Source of the DNA: JBCBDX01 sp039822005
Lineage (GTDB): Bacteria > Pseudomonadota > Alphaproteobacteria > Rhizobiales > Rhizobiaceae
Reading direction: 5' to 3'
Length of the DNA: 64,000 nucleotides
Assembly (NCBI GenBank): GCA_039822005.1
Contig: JBCBMZ010000003.1
Span: 186,001-250,000 of the forward strand
The notes beneath the pieces are model-generated. The model made no database searches. It was not told the DNA's origin and saw only the letters and a program-made list of their open reading frames with translations. The position numbers and the translations under genes were made by a program. Positions 36,185-44,037 of the stretch are shown in pieces. The first letter of the stretch is position 1, and the number at the start of each line of letters is the position of its first letter.

Positions 36185-37033
36185 TCACGCCTCTTTGACG
36201 ATAGCGTCAATATCCATGAGCCTTTTGATGAGATCTGCAAACTCATTCAAAGGCACCATGTTGGGGCCGTCAGACGGCGCGCTGTCAGGATCATTGTGTG
36301 TTTCGATGAAAAGGCCGGCAACACCGGCAGCAACAGCAGCCGACGCCAGCGTTTTGACAAATCGTCGGTCACCGCCGGTAGACCCACCCTTGCCGCCAGG
36401 CTGCTGAACGGAATGGGTCGCGTCGAAGACCACCGGCACTCCCATATCGGCCATGATGGGCAACGCGCGCATGTCCGAAACAAGGGTGTTGTAGCCAAAA
36501 CTCGCACCGCGTTCTGTCGCCAGAACATTGGGATTGCCGGAACCGGTGACTTTGGCAATCACATTACGCATATCCCAAGGTGCCAGGAACTGGCCCTTTT
36601 TGACGTTAACGACACGGCCAGTCTGCGCTGCAGCCACCAAAAGGTCCGTCTGGCGACATAAAAATGCGGGGATCTGCAAAACGTCCACGACATCAGAAAT
36701 TTCAACACATTGTTCGGCCGTATGTACGTCAGTGATAACCGGTAGGCCAAAGGTTTCTTTGATTTGCGCATATACCTGCATGGCGTTTTGCAGCCCGATG
36801 CCGCGTCCGCCACTCAATGAAGTCCGATTGGCTTTGTCGAAAGATGTTTTGAAAACAAGGCCAATTCCTAGGCGCTCGGAGACTTCCTTTAGAGCTTCGG
36901 CCATCATCATCGCATGATCCCGGCTCTCCATGGCGCAGGGCCCGGCAATCAGCGAAATAGGCTTTGAATTATCAAAGATAACACCGTCTGCGTGAACGGT
37001 GGCATTGGGTGGCGGTTGAATTGTATCAGTCAT
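36185..37033 (-). CDS. kdsA: 3-deoxy-8-phosphooctulonate synthase
   Basis: This enzyme condenses phosphoenolpyruvate with arabinose 5-phosphate to form KDO 8-phosphate, a precursor of the LPS core. It shows 'LIAGPCAMESRDHAMMMAE', FKTSFDKANRTS, the KKGQFLAPWDM strand, 'DATHSVQQPGG' and ETHNDPD, which together form the PEP and A5P sites. The N in KANRTS and the absence of a metal-binding cysteine near the N terminus suggest the metal-independent class, but this is not decisive. The ATG shares one base with the stop of the VOC gene upstream (TGATG). Confidence 0.96.
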   Translation of the reverse strand: MTDTIQPPPNATVHADGVIFDNSKPISLIAGPCAMESRDHAMMMAEALKEVSERLGIGLVFKTSFDKANRTSLSGGRGIGLQNAMQVYAQIKETFGLPVITDVHTAEQCVEISDVVDVLQIPAFLCRQTDLLVAAAQTGRVVNVKKGQFLAPWDMRNVIAKVTGSGNPNVLATERGASFGYNTLVSDMRALPIMADMGVPVVFDATHSVQQPGGKGGSTGGDRRFVKTLASAAVAAGVAGLFIETHNDPDSAPSDGPNMVPLNEFADLIKRLMDIDAIVKEA

Positions 37034-37902
37034 CACTCTTCCAAAAATGCATAGAAAGCGCCTTGCCCCGGTGTGCGATCGGCAATCTGGTATCGCCCGT
37101 GCGCACGAAGCCCCGCAACGGCGCCACCTTTGAATACAAGACCTTCCAGCCGGAGCCCACGACCTGAGCCAGAAGGTTCAAGCCCGAAATGCGCCCGCAG
37201 ACCCTCTGGCGTCATCACGTTCAGTGTCACGCTGCCCAACCGCAATTCCATGCCAAACGAGTGCGCTTGTGTTTCGCGCTGCCGGGAAAAGGCCTGCAAA
37301 AAATACTGGAAATCTGTCGGGTTGGTTTCGCACAAAATGACTTCTTTGAGCTCCGACACACCATTGTCGTGAACGGTCAATCCGGTCGCGCCAGCTGCTG
37401 GCATTTGGATCCGTTCAACAGTGAACCCAAAAAAGTCCGGTGCCCGCAGGTCTCCAGCAAATGAAAGCTTGAACGAAGCCTTTTGCTTTTCGCCATCTGG
37501 CTTCTTGAAAGTTCGGCTAAACGACAATTTTCGCCCCGCCGAAATACCTTCAGCCTGAAAACGCTTATGGTCAGCGTCTGCATTTTCAGACTTCAAGGCT
37601 ATGGCAGAAAAGCCATGGTCCCCATTGCGGAAACGATAGGTCTGGTCACGAAGCGTAAATTGGTTGCCGCGTAACGCGGTGCGCTCGCAGTCTTCACGTT
37701 GGTTGACTGCAAGCGGCTCCAAATAGGTACCATCCTTGAAAAACACGCAACAATTTTCTGTGCCAAAAGGATGTTGGGCATCCGGCGCAACCGTGAAACC
37801 AAGCGCTTGATGGCGGTCGCGCGCCATAGCCAGGCTTTCAACCGGCAAAACAGCATGGTCAAATGCACGTGGAACGAACTTCATGGCGAGCGCTTGCCCC
37901 AT
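37033..37902 (-). CDS. VOC (glyoxalase-like) family protein
   Basis: The 289-residue protein has the opening 'FDHAVLPVESLAMARDRHQALGFTVAPDAQHPFGTENCCVFF', with a His at the first metal position and the G-F-x-V-x-P strand of vicinal oxygen chelate folds. It continues with E in 'TYLEPLAV', and a second, more divergent half after residue 150. Substrate and reaction are unknown. ATG at 37884 (MKFVPRAFDH) is a plausible shorter start. It is translationally coupled to kdsA, but no functional link is evident. Confidence 0.8.
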   Translation of the reverse strand: MGQALAMKFVPRAFDHAVLPVESLAMARDRHQALGFTVAPDAQHPFGTENCCVFFKDGTYLEPLAVNQREDCERTALRGNQFTLRDQTYRFRNGDHGFSAIALKSENADADHKRFQAEGISAGRKLSFSRTFKKPDGEKQKASFKLSFAGDLRAPDFFGFTVERIQMPAAGATGLTVHDNGVSELKEVILCETNPTDFQYFLQAFSRQRETQAHSFGMELRLGSVTLNVMTPEGLRAHFGLEPSGSGRGLRLEGLVFKGGAVAGLRAHGRYQIADRTPGQGAFYAFLEE

Positions 37903-37993
37903 TTCGCCTTTTGGCGCAAGCGCAGCACCGCATCGAACGGGCTTTTTGATCCATGCCCCGCATAGCGCGTAAGTATGGACAGCGGAGGCTCAT

Positions 37994-38425
37994 ATGCTCA
38001 ATCAAAAATGGTACCAAATCATCGCGGCGGCAATTCTTGTCTTGGGGCTTCAAGGTGCGCATTCCAAGGCGTTTGCGGATGAAAATGCCGCCCGTGCGAT
38101 CATTTCACAGCAGCTGGAAAGCTTTCTAAGCGGCGATTTTGAAACGGCCTATTCTTACGCGTCCCCCAACATTAAGAGGCTTTTCCCGACATTGGACCGC
38201 TTCATGTCGATGGTCCGCTCCGGATATTTGCCCGTCCTGCGGCCCGGCAACTATGCGTTTGGCCGCGTCGAAACCGCTCCCGATGGGCGGGTTCTCCAGG
38301 AAGTAACGATACGTGCACCAGATGGATCAGACTGGACCGCCCTTTACTATATGGAACAACAAAGTGATGGCTCGTGGAAAGTCGACGGCGTTAATTTGCG
38401 CAAAGGTGCGGCAGGGCTAACCTGA
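37994..38425 (+). CDS. exported DUF4864 protein
   Basis: The 143-residue product has a signal-peptide-like N terminus (MLNQKWYQ, a hydrophobic stretch, cleavage near AFADE), then a small NTF2-like domain. The DUF4864 pattern is visible: 'ISQQLESFLSGDFETAYSYASPNIKRLF' and 'GSDWTALYYMEQQSDGSWKVDGV'. The function of the family is unknown. The stop codon lies immediately against the stop of tgt on the opposite strand, with no bases between. Confidence 0.84.
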   Translation: MLNQKWYQIIAAAILVLGLQGAHSKAFADENAARAIISQQLESFLSGDFETAYSYASPNIKRLFPTLDRFMSMVRSGYLPVLRPGNYAFGRVETAPDGRVLQEVTIRAPDGSDWTALYYMEQQSDGSWKVDGVNLRKGAAGLT

Positions 38426-39556
38426 TCAAAGCGGTGCAAGATCGCCTGCGGCCCAGCGCTCTTCGGTTTCCAGCGCGAACACAGCAAATTGTCCCGCGTC
38501 AATCGAACCGCGCATTTGCCCCATCAGGTGCTGATAGTAGAATGTATTGTGCCAGCTGAGCAGCATTTGCCCCAGCATCTCATTAGACCGGATGAGATGA
38601 TGCAGGTAGGCGCGTGAGTAGTCGCGCGAAGCCGGGCAGTTCAGTTCCTCATCCAACGGTCGATGGTCTTCGGCGTGTCGGGCATTTTTCAAATTGACCC
38701 GGCCACGCGTCGTGAAAGCCAAACCATGTCGGCCCGACCGGGTGGGCATAACGCAGTCAAACTGGTCGACACCGCGCGCCACCGACCGCAACAAGTCCTG
38801 TGGCGTTCCAACCCCCATCAGGTAGCGCGGTTTGTCGGCGGGCAGAATCGGACAAACCACATCAAGCATCGCAAGCATGACCTCCTGCGGTTCACCCACT
38901 GCAAGGCCGCCGATGGAATACCCCGGCAAATCCATGACCTTAAGAGCTGTGGCAGATTGTTCGCGCAAAGCAACTTCGTCGCCGCCTTGCACAATACCAT
39001 ACATGGCTTTGCCCGGTTGACTGCCAAATGATTGCCAAGATCTCTCAGCCCAACGCAGTGACAATTCCATCGCCGCCTGCACAACGTCACGTTCGGCAGG
39101 CAACGCAACACATTCATCCAGCTGCATCTGGATATCTGAACCAAGAAGCGTTTGAATCTCAATGGACCGTTCCGGAGACATATGGTGTGTCGAACCATCG
39201 ATATGGCTTTTAAAGGTCACACCTTCTTCGTCCATCTTGCGTAAACCCGACAAAGACATGACCTGAAAGCCACCGCTGTCAGTCAAGATCGGCCCGTCCC
39301 ATCGGATAAAGTCATGCAAACCGCCCAGCCGGTTGACGCGCTCTGCGCCCGGGCGCAGCATAAGGTGATAGGTGTTGCCCAAAATAATGTCCGCACCAGC
39401 CTGTTTAACCTGATCAAGGTAGAGCCCCTTCACGGTTCCCACAGTACCCACCGGCATAAAAGCGGGTGTTTCGATCACACCACGGCCGGTATTGATGGTA
39501 CCGCGCCTCGCCTTTCCATCTGTTTTATGCAGCGTAAAACCAAAAGGTGCGATCAT
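38426..39556 (-). CDS. tgt: tRNA-guanine (queuine) transglycosylase
   Basis: This enzyme exchanges guanine 34 for preQ1 in GUN-anticodon tRNAs on the way to queuosine. It shows the TDSGGFQVMSL motif (catalytic Asp about residue 92), 'GSDIQMQLDECVALPA' and MPTRSGRHG. The zinc site is unusual: where the family normally has CxCxxC before YSRAYL, this protein has LNCPAS, keeping one of three cysteines, with the distal histidine in SWHN present. It shares one base with the queA stop upstream; queA-tgt is a standard pair. Confidence 0.95.
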   Translation of the reverse strand: MIAPFGFTLHKTDGKARRGTINTGRGVIETPAFMPVGTVGTVKGLYLDQVKQAGADIILGNTYHLMLRPGAERVNRLGGLHDFIRWDGPILTDSGGFQVMSLSGLRKMDEEGVTFKSHIDGSTHHMSPERSIEIQTLLGSDIQMQLDECVALPAERDVVQAAMELSLRWAERSWQSFGSQPGKAMYGIVQGGDEVALREQSATALKVMDLPGYSIGGLAVGEPQEVMLAMLDVVCPILPADKPRYLMGVGTPQDLLRSVARGVDQFDCVMPTRSGRHGLAFTTRGRVNLKNARHAEDHRPLDEELNCPASRDYSRAYLHHLIRSNEMLGQMLLSWHNTFYYQHLMGQMRGSIDAGQFAVFALETEERWAAGDLAPL

Positions 39557-40605
39557 TACTCTTTCCGTACCAGCCAGCTCGCGTCGCCATAAGAGTAAAA
39601 CCGGTATTGGCTATCAATCGCATGCCGATAAGCCGCGCGCATCTCATCGAGCCCAGCAAAAGCGCTGACCAGCATCATCAATGTTGAACGTGGCAGGTGA
39701 AAATTGGTCATCAAAATATCAGCACATCGAAAGCGATAACCCGGTGTGATAAAAATGTCAGTCGCGCCGGACCAAGCTGCCACACGTCCATCGTCATTGG
39801 CAGCAGCCTCCAACAAACGCAGCGATGTTGTCCCCACACAAATAATCCGGCGACCCCTTTGCTTGGTCTCGTTGATCAACGCAGCCACTTCCTCGCTGAT
39901 AACGCCGACCTCTGCATGCATCTGATGATCGTCGGTATCATCCACCTTGACAGGCAAAAATGTCCCGGCACCCACATGGAGCGTCACAAACGCGCGGTTC
40001 ACCCCTTTTTTATCCAGCGCCTCAAAAAGTGCCGGCGTGAAATGAAGACCCGCTGTGGGCGCGGCTACAGCGCCATCATGGGCCGCGTAAATGGTCTGGT
40101 AATCTGTGTGATCGCGCGCGTCATCCGATCGCTTTGATGCAATATATGGCGGCAGGGGCACATGCCCGCATGTGGCGAACGCCACATCAAGATCAGGGCC
40201 TGATCGGTCAAACTGAAGCGTGATTTCGCCAGCATCGCCTTTCTCCATGACCTCGGCCGCAAAATCCTCGCCAAGCACCAGCGTGTCACCAACCGCCAAT
40301 TTCTTTGCACCGCGCGCGAACGCTTTCCAAATATCAGGCGCCACACGCATATGCATCGTCAGGCCGACTTGGGCACCTGGTGCGCCGTCACGCTGCCGTA
40401 CTGCTTCAAACTGTGCGGGAATAACGCGCGTATCGTTGAAAACCATCAGATCGCCCGCTTGCAGAAGATTAGGTAATTGCGAAACGACCCAATCGTCCAA
40501 TTCACTTCCGTCTACCAGCAACAGGCGCGCGCTGTCACGCGGATCGGCCGGGCGCAGCGCGATCAGTTCTTCGGGCAGTTCAAAGTCAAATTCATCTACA
40601 CGCAT
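39556..40605 (-). CDS. queA: S-adenosylmethionine:tRNA ribosyltransferase-isomerase
   Basis: The enzyme transfers and rearranges the ribose of SAM onto preQ1-tRNA to give epoxyqueuosine. The start ATG at 40605 gives the standard MRVDEFDFELPEELIALRPA beginning. Further signatures are 'VFNDTRVIPAQF', 'TAGLHFTPALFEALDKKGV', 'LHVGAGTFLPVK' and 'YRFRCADILMTNFHLPRSTLMMLVSAFAG'. It is about 349 residues, of normal length. The stop overlaps the tgt start. Confidence 0.96.
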   Translation of the reverse strand: MRVDEFDFELPEELIALRPADPRDSARLLLVDGSELDDWVVSQLPNLLQAGDLMVFNDTRVIPAQFEAVRQRDGAPGAQVGLTMHMRVAPDIWKAFARGAKKLAVGDTLVLGEDFAAEVMEKGDAGEITLQFDRSGPDLDVAFATCGHVPLPPYIASKRSDDARDHTDYQTIYAAHDGAVAAPTAGLHFTPALFEALDKKGVNRAFVTLHVGAGTFLPVKVDDTDDHQMHAEVGVISEEVAALINETKQRGRRIICVGTTSLRLLEAAANDDGRVAAWSGATDIFITPGYRFRCADILMTNFHLPRSTLMMLVSAFAGLDEMRAAYRHAIDSQYRFYSYGDASWLVRKE

Positions 40606-40653
40606 GGGCGCGCTACATAGGGTTCCGGGGCTAACGTCAAGCCCGCGCGCCAA

Positions 40654-41308
40654 CTACAACGCGCTGAGGAACTCGCGAACCTCGCTCACCGGATCTGACC
40701 CCGGAATTAGTCCCTTGTAATAATACCAGTTTTTGTGTCCCAGACCAAAGTCTAGCACCCCCGCACGTTTGCTGGGCGGCGTACTCTCCCGCGCTGACAA
40801 ATATCCCAGAACATTGACATCGAATGCGCCGGCTGGCTCGGACCAATTGACATGGGGAAGCCCTTTGCGCGCATCGCCCAAATGCAGTAGAATCGTCCGG
40901 CGGTCTTTACCAGCCAGGTGCGCTGCGTGCTGGTCTCGAAAAACTTGAGCGCCTCCGCGACCTGCGGGTCGGTGACGTCTGGAAGAAGTCCACGACCGCG
41001 GCAAAAAACGCCACGATCCATGCCGCAACGGCCCCGGCGATGGCGATGGCGATGGCGATGGCGATGGCGATGAACAAATAGCCCCACCCGGTTACAGTTT
41101 CCCCATCGATGCCCACTGAACCGGCATTGTTGGCCTGAAACCCATTGCGTCGAACCAGCGCTACCATACTATCGATCGGCACAAAGGCCGCGAAGCTGAT
41201 CGCGGCCAATGTTGCAAAAGCCAAAACGGCGTTGTGATCACCACAACGATCGACATTATCAAAGGTATCAAAGGTTAGGCGGCAAAGCGCGCTAAAAAGC
41301 CACCGCAA
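40654..41308 (-). pseudogene. decayed gene of unknown function with at least two frameshifts
   Basis: Three minus-strand frames together read like one protein. From 41308 to about 40985 the frame encodes a hydrophobic stretch with an Ile-Ala repeat and ends near VVDFFQ. It then shifts to a second frame (PDVTDPQVAEALKFFETSTQ...KTAG). Near 40900 it shifts to a third (RRTILLHLGDARKGLPHVNW...SEVREFLSAL, stop at 40654). No ATG opens the first part; the best start is TTG, with an in-frame TAG immediately before it. I do not recognise the family. The ancestor was probably a membrane-anchored protein. Sequencing error cannot be excluded. It fills the gap between ppiB and queA. Confidence 0.55.
41036..41071. 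repeat. six perfect tandem copies of GGCGAT
   Basis: The hexamer GGCGAT is repeated six times without error. On the minus strand it codes an Ile-Ala run in the hydrophobic part of the decayed gene. A perfect short tandem array can change copy number by slippage, but multiples of six would keep the frame. Confidence 0.93.
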
Positions 41309-41436
41309 CTAAAACCAGTCATGCCATTTGTGACCGCCTGCGCTGCGGCGATCACGCTCTCAGTTTTTTCGATCTGCCTTGCCCCCACAGATTTTAAAAC
41401 AAGCGTATCACTTCCGGCGCTAAGCGCAATCAGGCC

Positions 41437-41943
41437 TTAAGCGTCCCCGGCCACCTTCATAGACACAATGCTGTCCGGATCTTTGACGGGCTCGCCGCGC
41501 TTGATTTGATCGACGATCTCCATGCCTTCGCTGACTTTGCCCCAAACGGTATATTGACGGTCAAGGAAACCGGCATCTTCAAAACAGATGAAGAATTGGG
41601 AGTTCGCAGAGTTCGGGTTCTGCGCCCGAGCCATGGAGCACACACCGCGCTGATGGCTTTCGGCGCTGAATTCCTGACTAAGATCCGGCTTGGACGACCC
41701 GCCCATGCCGGCACGTCCGGGATCAAAACTATCCTTGTTTTGGTTGCCGAATTTCACATCACCGGTCTGCGCCATAAAGCCGTCAATCACCCGGTGAAAC
41801 ACAACACCATCATATTCACCGGCGCGCGCCAACTCTTTGATGCGCTCCACATGCTGCGGCGCCAAATCGGGACGCATTTCGATAACAACAGTGCCCTTTG
41901 TCGTTTCCATGACGAGCGTGTTTTCTGGATCGTTATAAGCCAC
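41437..41943 (-). CDS. ppiB: cytoplasmic cyclophilin-type peptidyl-prolyl isomerase
   Basis: This 168-residue single-domain cyclophilin speeds cis-trans isomerisation of proline peptide bonds. It shows the active-site segment FHRVIDGFMAQTGD (catalytic Arg, about residues 50-63), 'FSAESHQRGVCSMARAQNPNSANSQFFI' and the C-terminal W-G-K-V. There is no signal peptide, so it is cytoplasmic. The start is GTG at 41943, with AAGGGGG upstream. The neighbouring ppi gene, 27 bases upstream, is a secreted paralogue. Confidence 0.94.
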   Translation of the reverse strand: MAYNDPENTLVMETTKGTVVIEMRPDLAPQHVERIKELARAGEYDGVVFHRVIDGFMAQTGDVKFGNQNKDSFDPGRAGMGGSSKPDLSQEFSAESHQRGVCSMARAQNPNSANSQFFICFEDAGFLDRQYTVWGKVSEGMEIVDQIKRGEPVKDPDSIVSMKVAGDA

Positions 41944-41970
41944 TTTCTGGCCCCCTTTTAATTCGTTCTG

Positions 41971-42552
41971 TCAGCGGTCAGCCGCGATTTCGACTTTGAT
42001 CATACGGTCAGGGTCCCTAACCGCACCATTGTTGGCCTGCGATCCCTTCTTGATGTTGTCAACAAATTCCATACCCGAGGCAACTTCGCCCACAACCGTG
42101 TACTGGCCATTCAGGAATTCACCAGCGTCAAACATGATGAAGAATTGCGAATTGGCAGAGTTCGGGTTTTGCGACCGAGCCATGCCGACCACACCGCGCA
42201 AATAGCGAGCGTTGGTAAATTCAGCCGGGAGATCAGGCTTGTCTGATCCGCCTGTGCCAGCGCGGCGGATACTAAACGAACTATCTCCCATATCGCCAAA
42301 CTGAACATCGCCGGTTTGCGCCATAAATCCAGGGATTACGCGGTGGAAGGCAACATTGTCATATTCACCGTTGCGAACTAGTTCCTTGATGCGCGCAACA
42401 TGTTGCGGAGCCAGATCTTCACGTAAATTGATGACAACCTCGCCATCTTTTAGCGTGATAATCATGGTGTTCTCGGAGTTGGCATATGCGGCGGCAAACA
42501 TACCGAAGAACACCAGCGAAAAAGCAACAATACCTGCTTTGATCGATTTCAT
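41971..42552 (-). CDS. ppiA: exported cyclophilin-type peptidyl-prolyl isomerase
   Basis: A signal peptide (residues 1-24, cleavage near AAYAN) is followed by a cyclophilin domain: FHRVIPGFMAQTGD, 'GVVGMARSQNPNSANSQFFIMF' and 'QYTVVGEVASGMEFVD'. It should act in the periplasm. It is closely similar to the cytoplasmic copy downstream, which points to a tandem duplication with later relocation. The ATG is preceded by AGGGG. coaD lies 15 bases upstream, so coaD-ppiA-ppiB are probably cotranscribed. Confidence 0.94.
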   Translation of the reverse strand: MKSIKAGIVAFSLVFFGMFAAAYANSENTMIITLKDGEVVINLREDLAPQHVARIKELVRNGEYDNVAFHRVIPGFMAQTGDVQFGDMGDSSFSIRRAGTGGSDKPDLPAEFTNARYLRGVVGMARSQNPNSANSQFFIMFDAGEFLNGQYTVVGEVASGMEFVDNIKKGSQANNGAVRDPDRMIKVEIAADR

Positions 42553-42567
42553 AAATAACCCCTTATA

Positions 42568-43074
42568 TCAGGCACTTGAGTGAATTTTCTTGAGTTCGGT
42601 GTAAACCTGCGGTGGGACAAATGATCTAACATCACCACCCATGGCGGATATTTGCCGGACCAATGTGGCGGTTATCGTACGAACAGCCGGACTGGAAGGC
42701 ACAAAGACCGTCTGTATGTCCGGCGCCATCGTCTCGTTCATCCCAGCCATTTGCATTTCATAATCGAGATCGGTGCCGTCACGCAGCCCGCGCAAAATGA
42801 TCCCGGCACTTTGGGCCCGCGCCATATCGACCAGCAGATTGTCGAAGGAAACAACACTGACCAAATCGGCAAATCCCTGATCGGCACATACACCTTCGAT
42901 CATGGCTTTCCGTTCCTCAAAGCTGAAAAGCGGCTTTTTCCCCGGATGGACACCAATAGCGATGATCACATGGTCAAACAGTCGCAAACCTGCCCGCAAT
43001 ACATCCAAATGACCGTTTGTCATCGGATCAAACGAGCCGGCATAGACCGCCGTGTGAATCTGGTTTTCGTTCAT
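42568..43074 (-). CDS. coaD: phosphopantetheine adenylyltransferase
   Basis: This nucleotidyltransferase makes dephospho-CoA from 4'-phosphopantetheine and ATP. The 168-residue protein has AGSFDPMTNGHLDVL (the TxGH-type nucleotide motif, residues 11-25), 'RGLRDGTDLDYEMQMAGMN' in the middle, and the C-terminal ATLVRQISAMGGDVRSFVP. All match the CoaD family at normal length. Confidence 0.97.
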   Translation of the reverse strand: MNENQIHTAVYAGSFDPMTNGHLDVLRAGLRLFDHVIIAIGVHPGKKPLFSFEERKAMIEGVCADQGFADLVSVVSFDNLLVDMARAQSAGIILRGLRDGTDLDYEMQMAGMNETMAPDIQTVFVPSSPAVRTITATLVRQISAMGGDVRSFVPPQVYTELKKIHSSA

Positions 43075-43282
43075 AGGCTTGGTTTAAGGCCTTCGGGACC
43101 GAAAGCAAAGACCGACCAAAACGAAATAACGCTCCAAATTCCTGTGCTTGGATTCAATTTGAATGATTGCGCTCACTATTTCATTACCGGCGTGTGTTCG
43201 GATGTGAGTGGCTTTAAATCGCCGATGCGGTAACGCTGCATTCACAAGATAACCAATGTTTTAGCTGCAAAGGAGGCGCGGC

Positions 43283-43381
43283 ATGTTTACAGTTATGCTT
43301 ACGACAACTGCCCTGGCAGTTTTGACAACAAGTGCTGCGATCGCTTTTGCCCTGATGCTGCGGGCAAAAGACGACAATTAG
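43283..43381 (+). CDS. candidate 32-residue membrane protein
   Basis: An ATG preceded by a full AAGGAGG (43269-43275) at good spacing opens a 32-codon frame. The product is a short hydrophobic peptide: MFTVMLTTTALAV, then TSAAIAFALMLRAKDDN, i.e. one likely transmembrane helix followed by a charged tail. The stop TAG overlaps the lysE stop on the other strand by four bases in total (TTAG). No family is recognised. The strong ribosome-binding site and hydrophobic design support a real gene, but no homologue comparison could be made. Confidence 0.55.
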   Translation: MFTVMLTTTALAVLTTSAAIAFALMLRAKDDN

Positions 43382-44013
43382 GCGTTGCTGGCTTTTCCGG
43401 AAAACAGCATCCACACGCCGCCGCCTATCAACAAACTACCCGAAACGCGCTCAACAAGGCGGATCCGGTTGCGGCTGAGCCACCCACCTGCACTTCCCGC
43501 TGCAACCGCATAAAGCCCATCAAAAATGGTGGCACACAGCATGAAAATGCCGCCAAGGATCAGCGTCTGAAGCGCAAGCGAACCGGACGGGTCAACGAAC
43601 TGAGGGATAAAGGCACCGAAGAATAAAAGCGCCTTCGGATTGGACCAGATCACGAAAAAGCCCTGCCAGAAGTACCCGTTCATGGATCGGGCCGGACGCT
43701 TCTCATCATCCGAGTCAGCCAAAGAACCGTTCGCTCGCCAAAGCTGAACCCCTAGCCAGATCAGATAGAAAGCGCCAACAAGCTTCATGTAGAAGAACGC
43801 TTCGCCCACGAAAGCGACAACAGTCTGCAAGCCCGCTGCGAGCACGCCCATCATGATCGCAAGACCAGCTTGCGTACCCGCAACATTCATCAAGCCGGCA
43901 GACGATCCGCGCGACAATGAATTGGCGATGATAACCGTCACCGTGGGCCCGGGAACGATGATGATCGCAATGCAGGCCAGCGTAAAGGTTAGTAGTGTTG
44001 CCCAATCAGCCAT
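43378..44013 (-). CDS. LysE-family amino acid exporter
   Basis: This inner-membrane protein of about 211 residues has six predicted hydrophobic segments. It begins 'LLTFTLACIAIIIVPGPTVTVIIANSL', the signature of LysE/RhtB translocators (P-G-P motif), followed by 'G-x-Q-A-G' and the middle 'FFVIWSNPKALLFFGAFIPQFV'. It probably exports amino acids or derivatives such as homoserine lactone; the substrate is unknown. ATG 44013 is used in preference to TTG 44019. It lies 24 bases after the end of gyrA. Confidence 0.92.
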   Translation of the reverse strand: MADWATLLTFTLACIAIIIVPGPTVTVIIANSLSRGSSAGLMNVAGTQAGLAIMMGVLAAGLQTVVAFVGEAFFYMKLVGAFYLIWLGVQLWRANGSLADSDDEKRPARSMNGYFWQGFFVIWSNPKALLFFGAFIPQFVDPSGSLALQTLILGGIFMLCATIFDGLYAVAAGSAGGWLSRNRIRLVERVSGSLLIGGGVWMLFSGKASNA

Positions 44014-44037
44014 AGTCAATCCAATTCAAACGAGACG

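Noticed and set aside
41036..41071. GGCGAT tandem array as a CRISPR or mobile-element remnant
   Set aside because: Units are six bases with no spacers; it is a simple coding repeat in a decayed gene.
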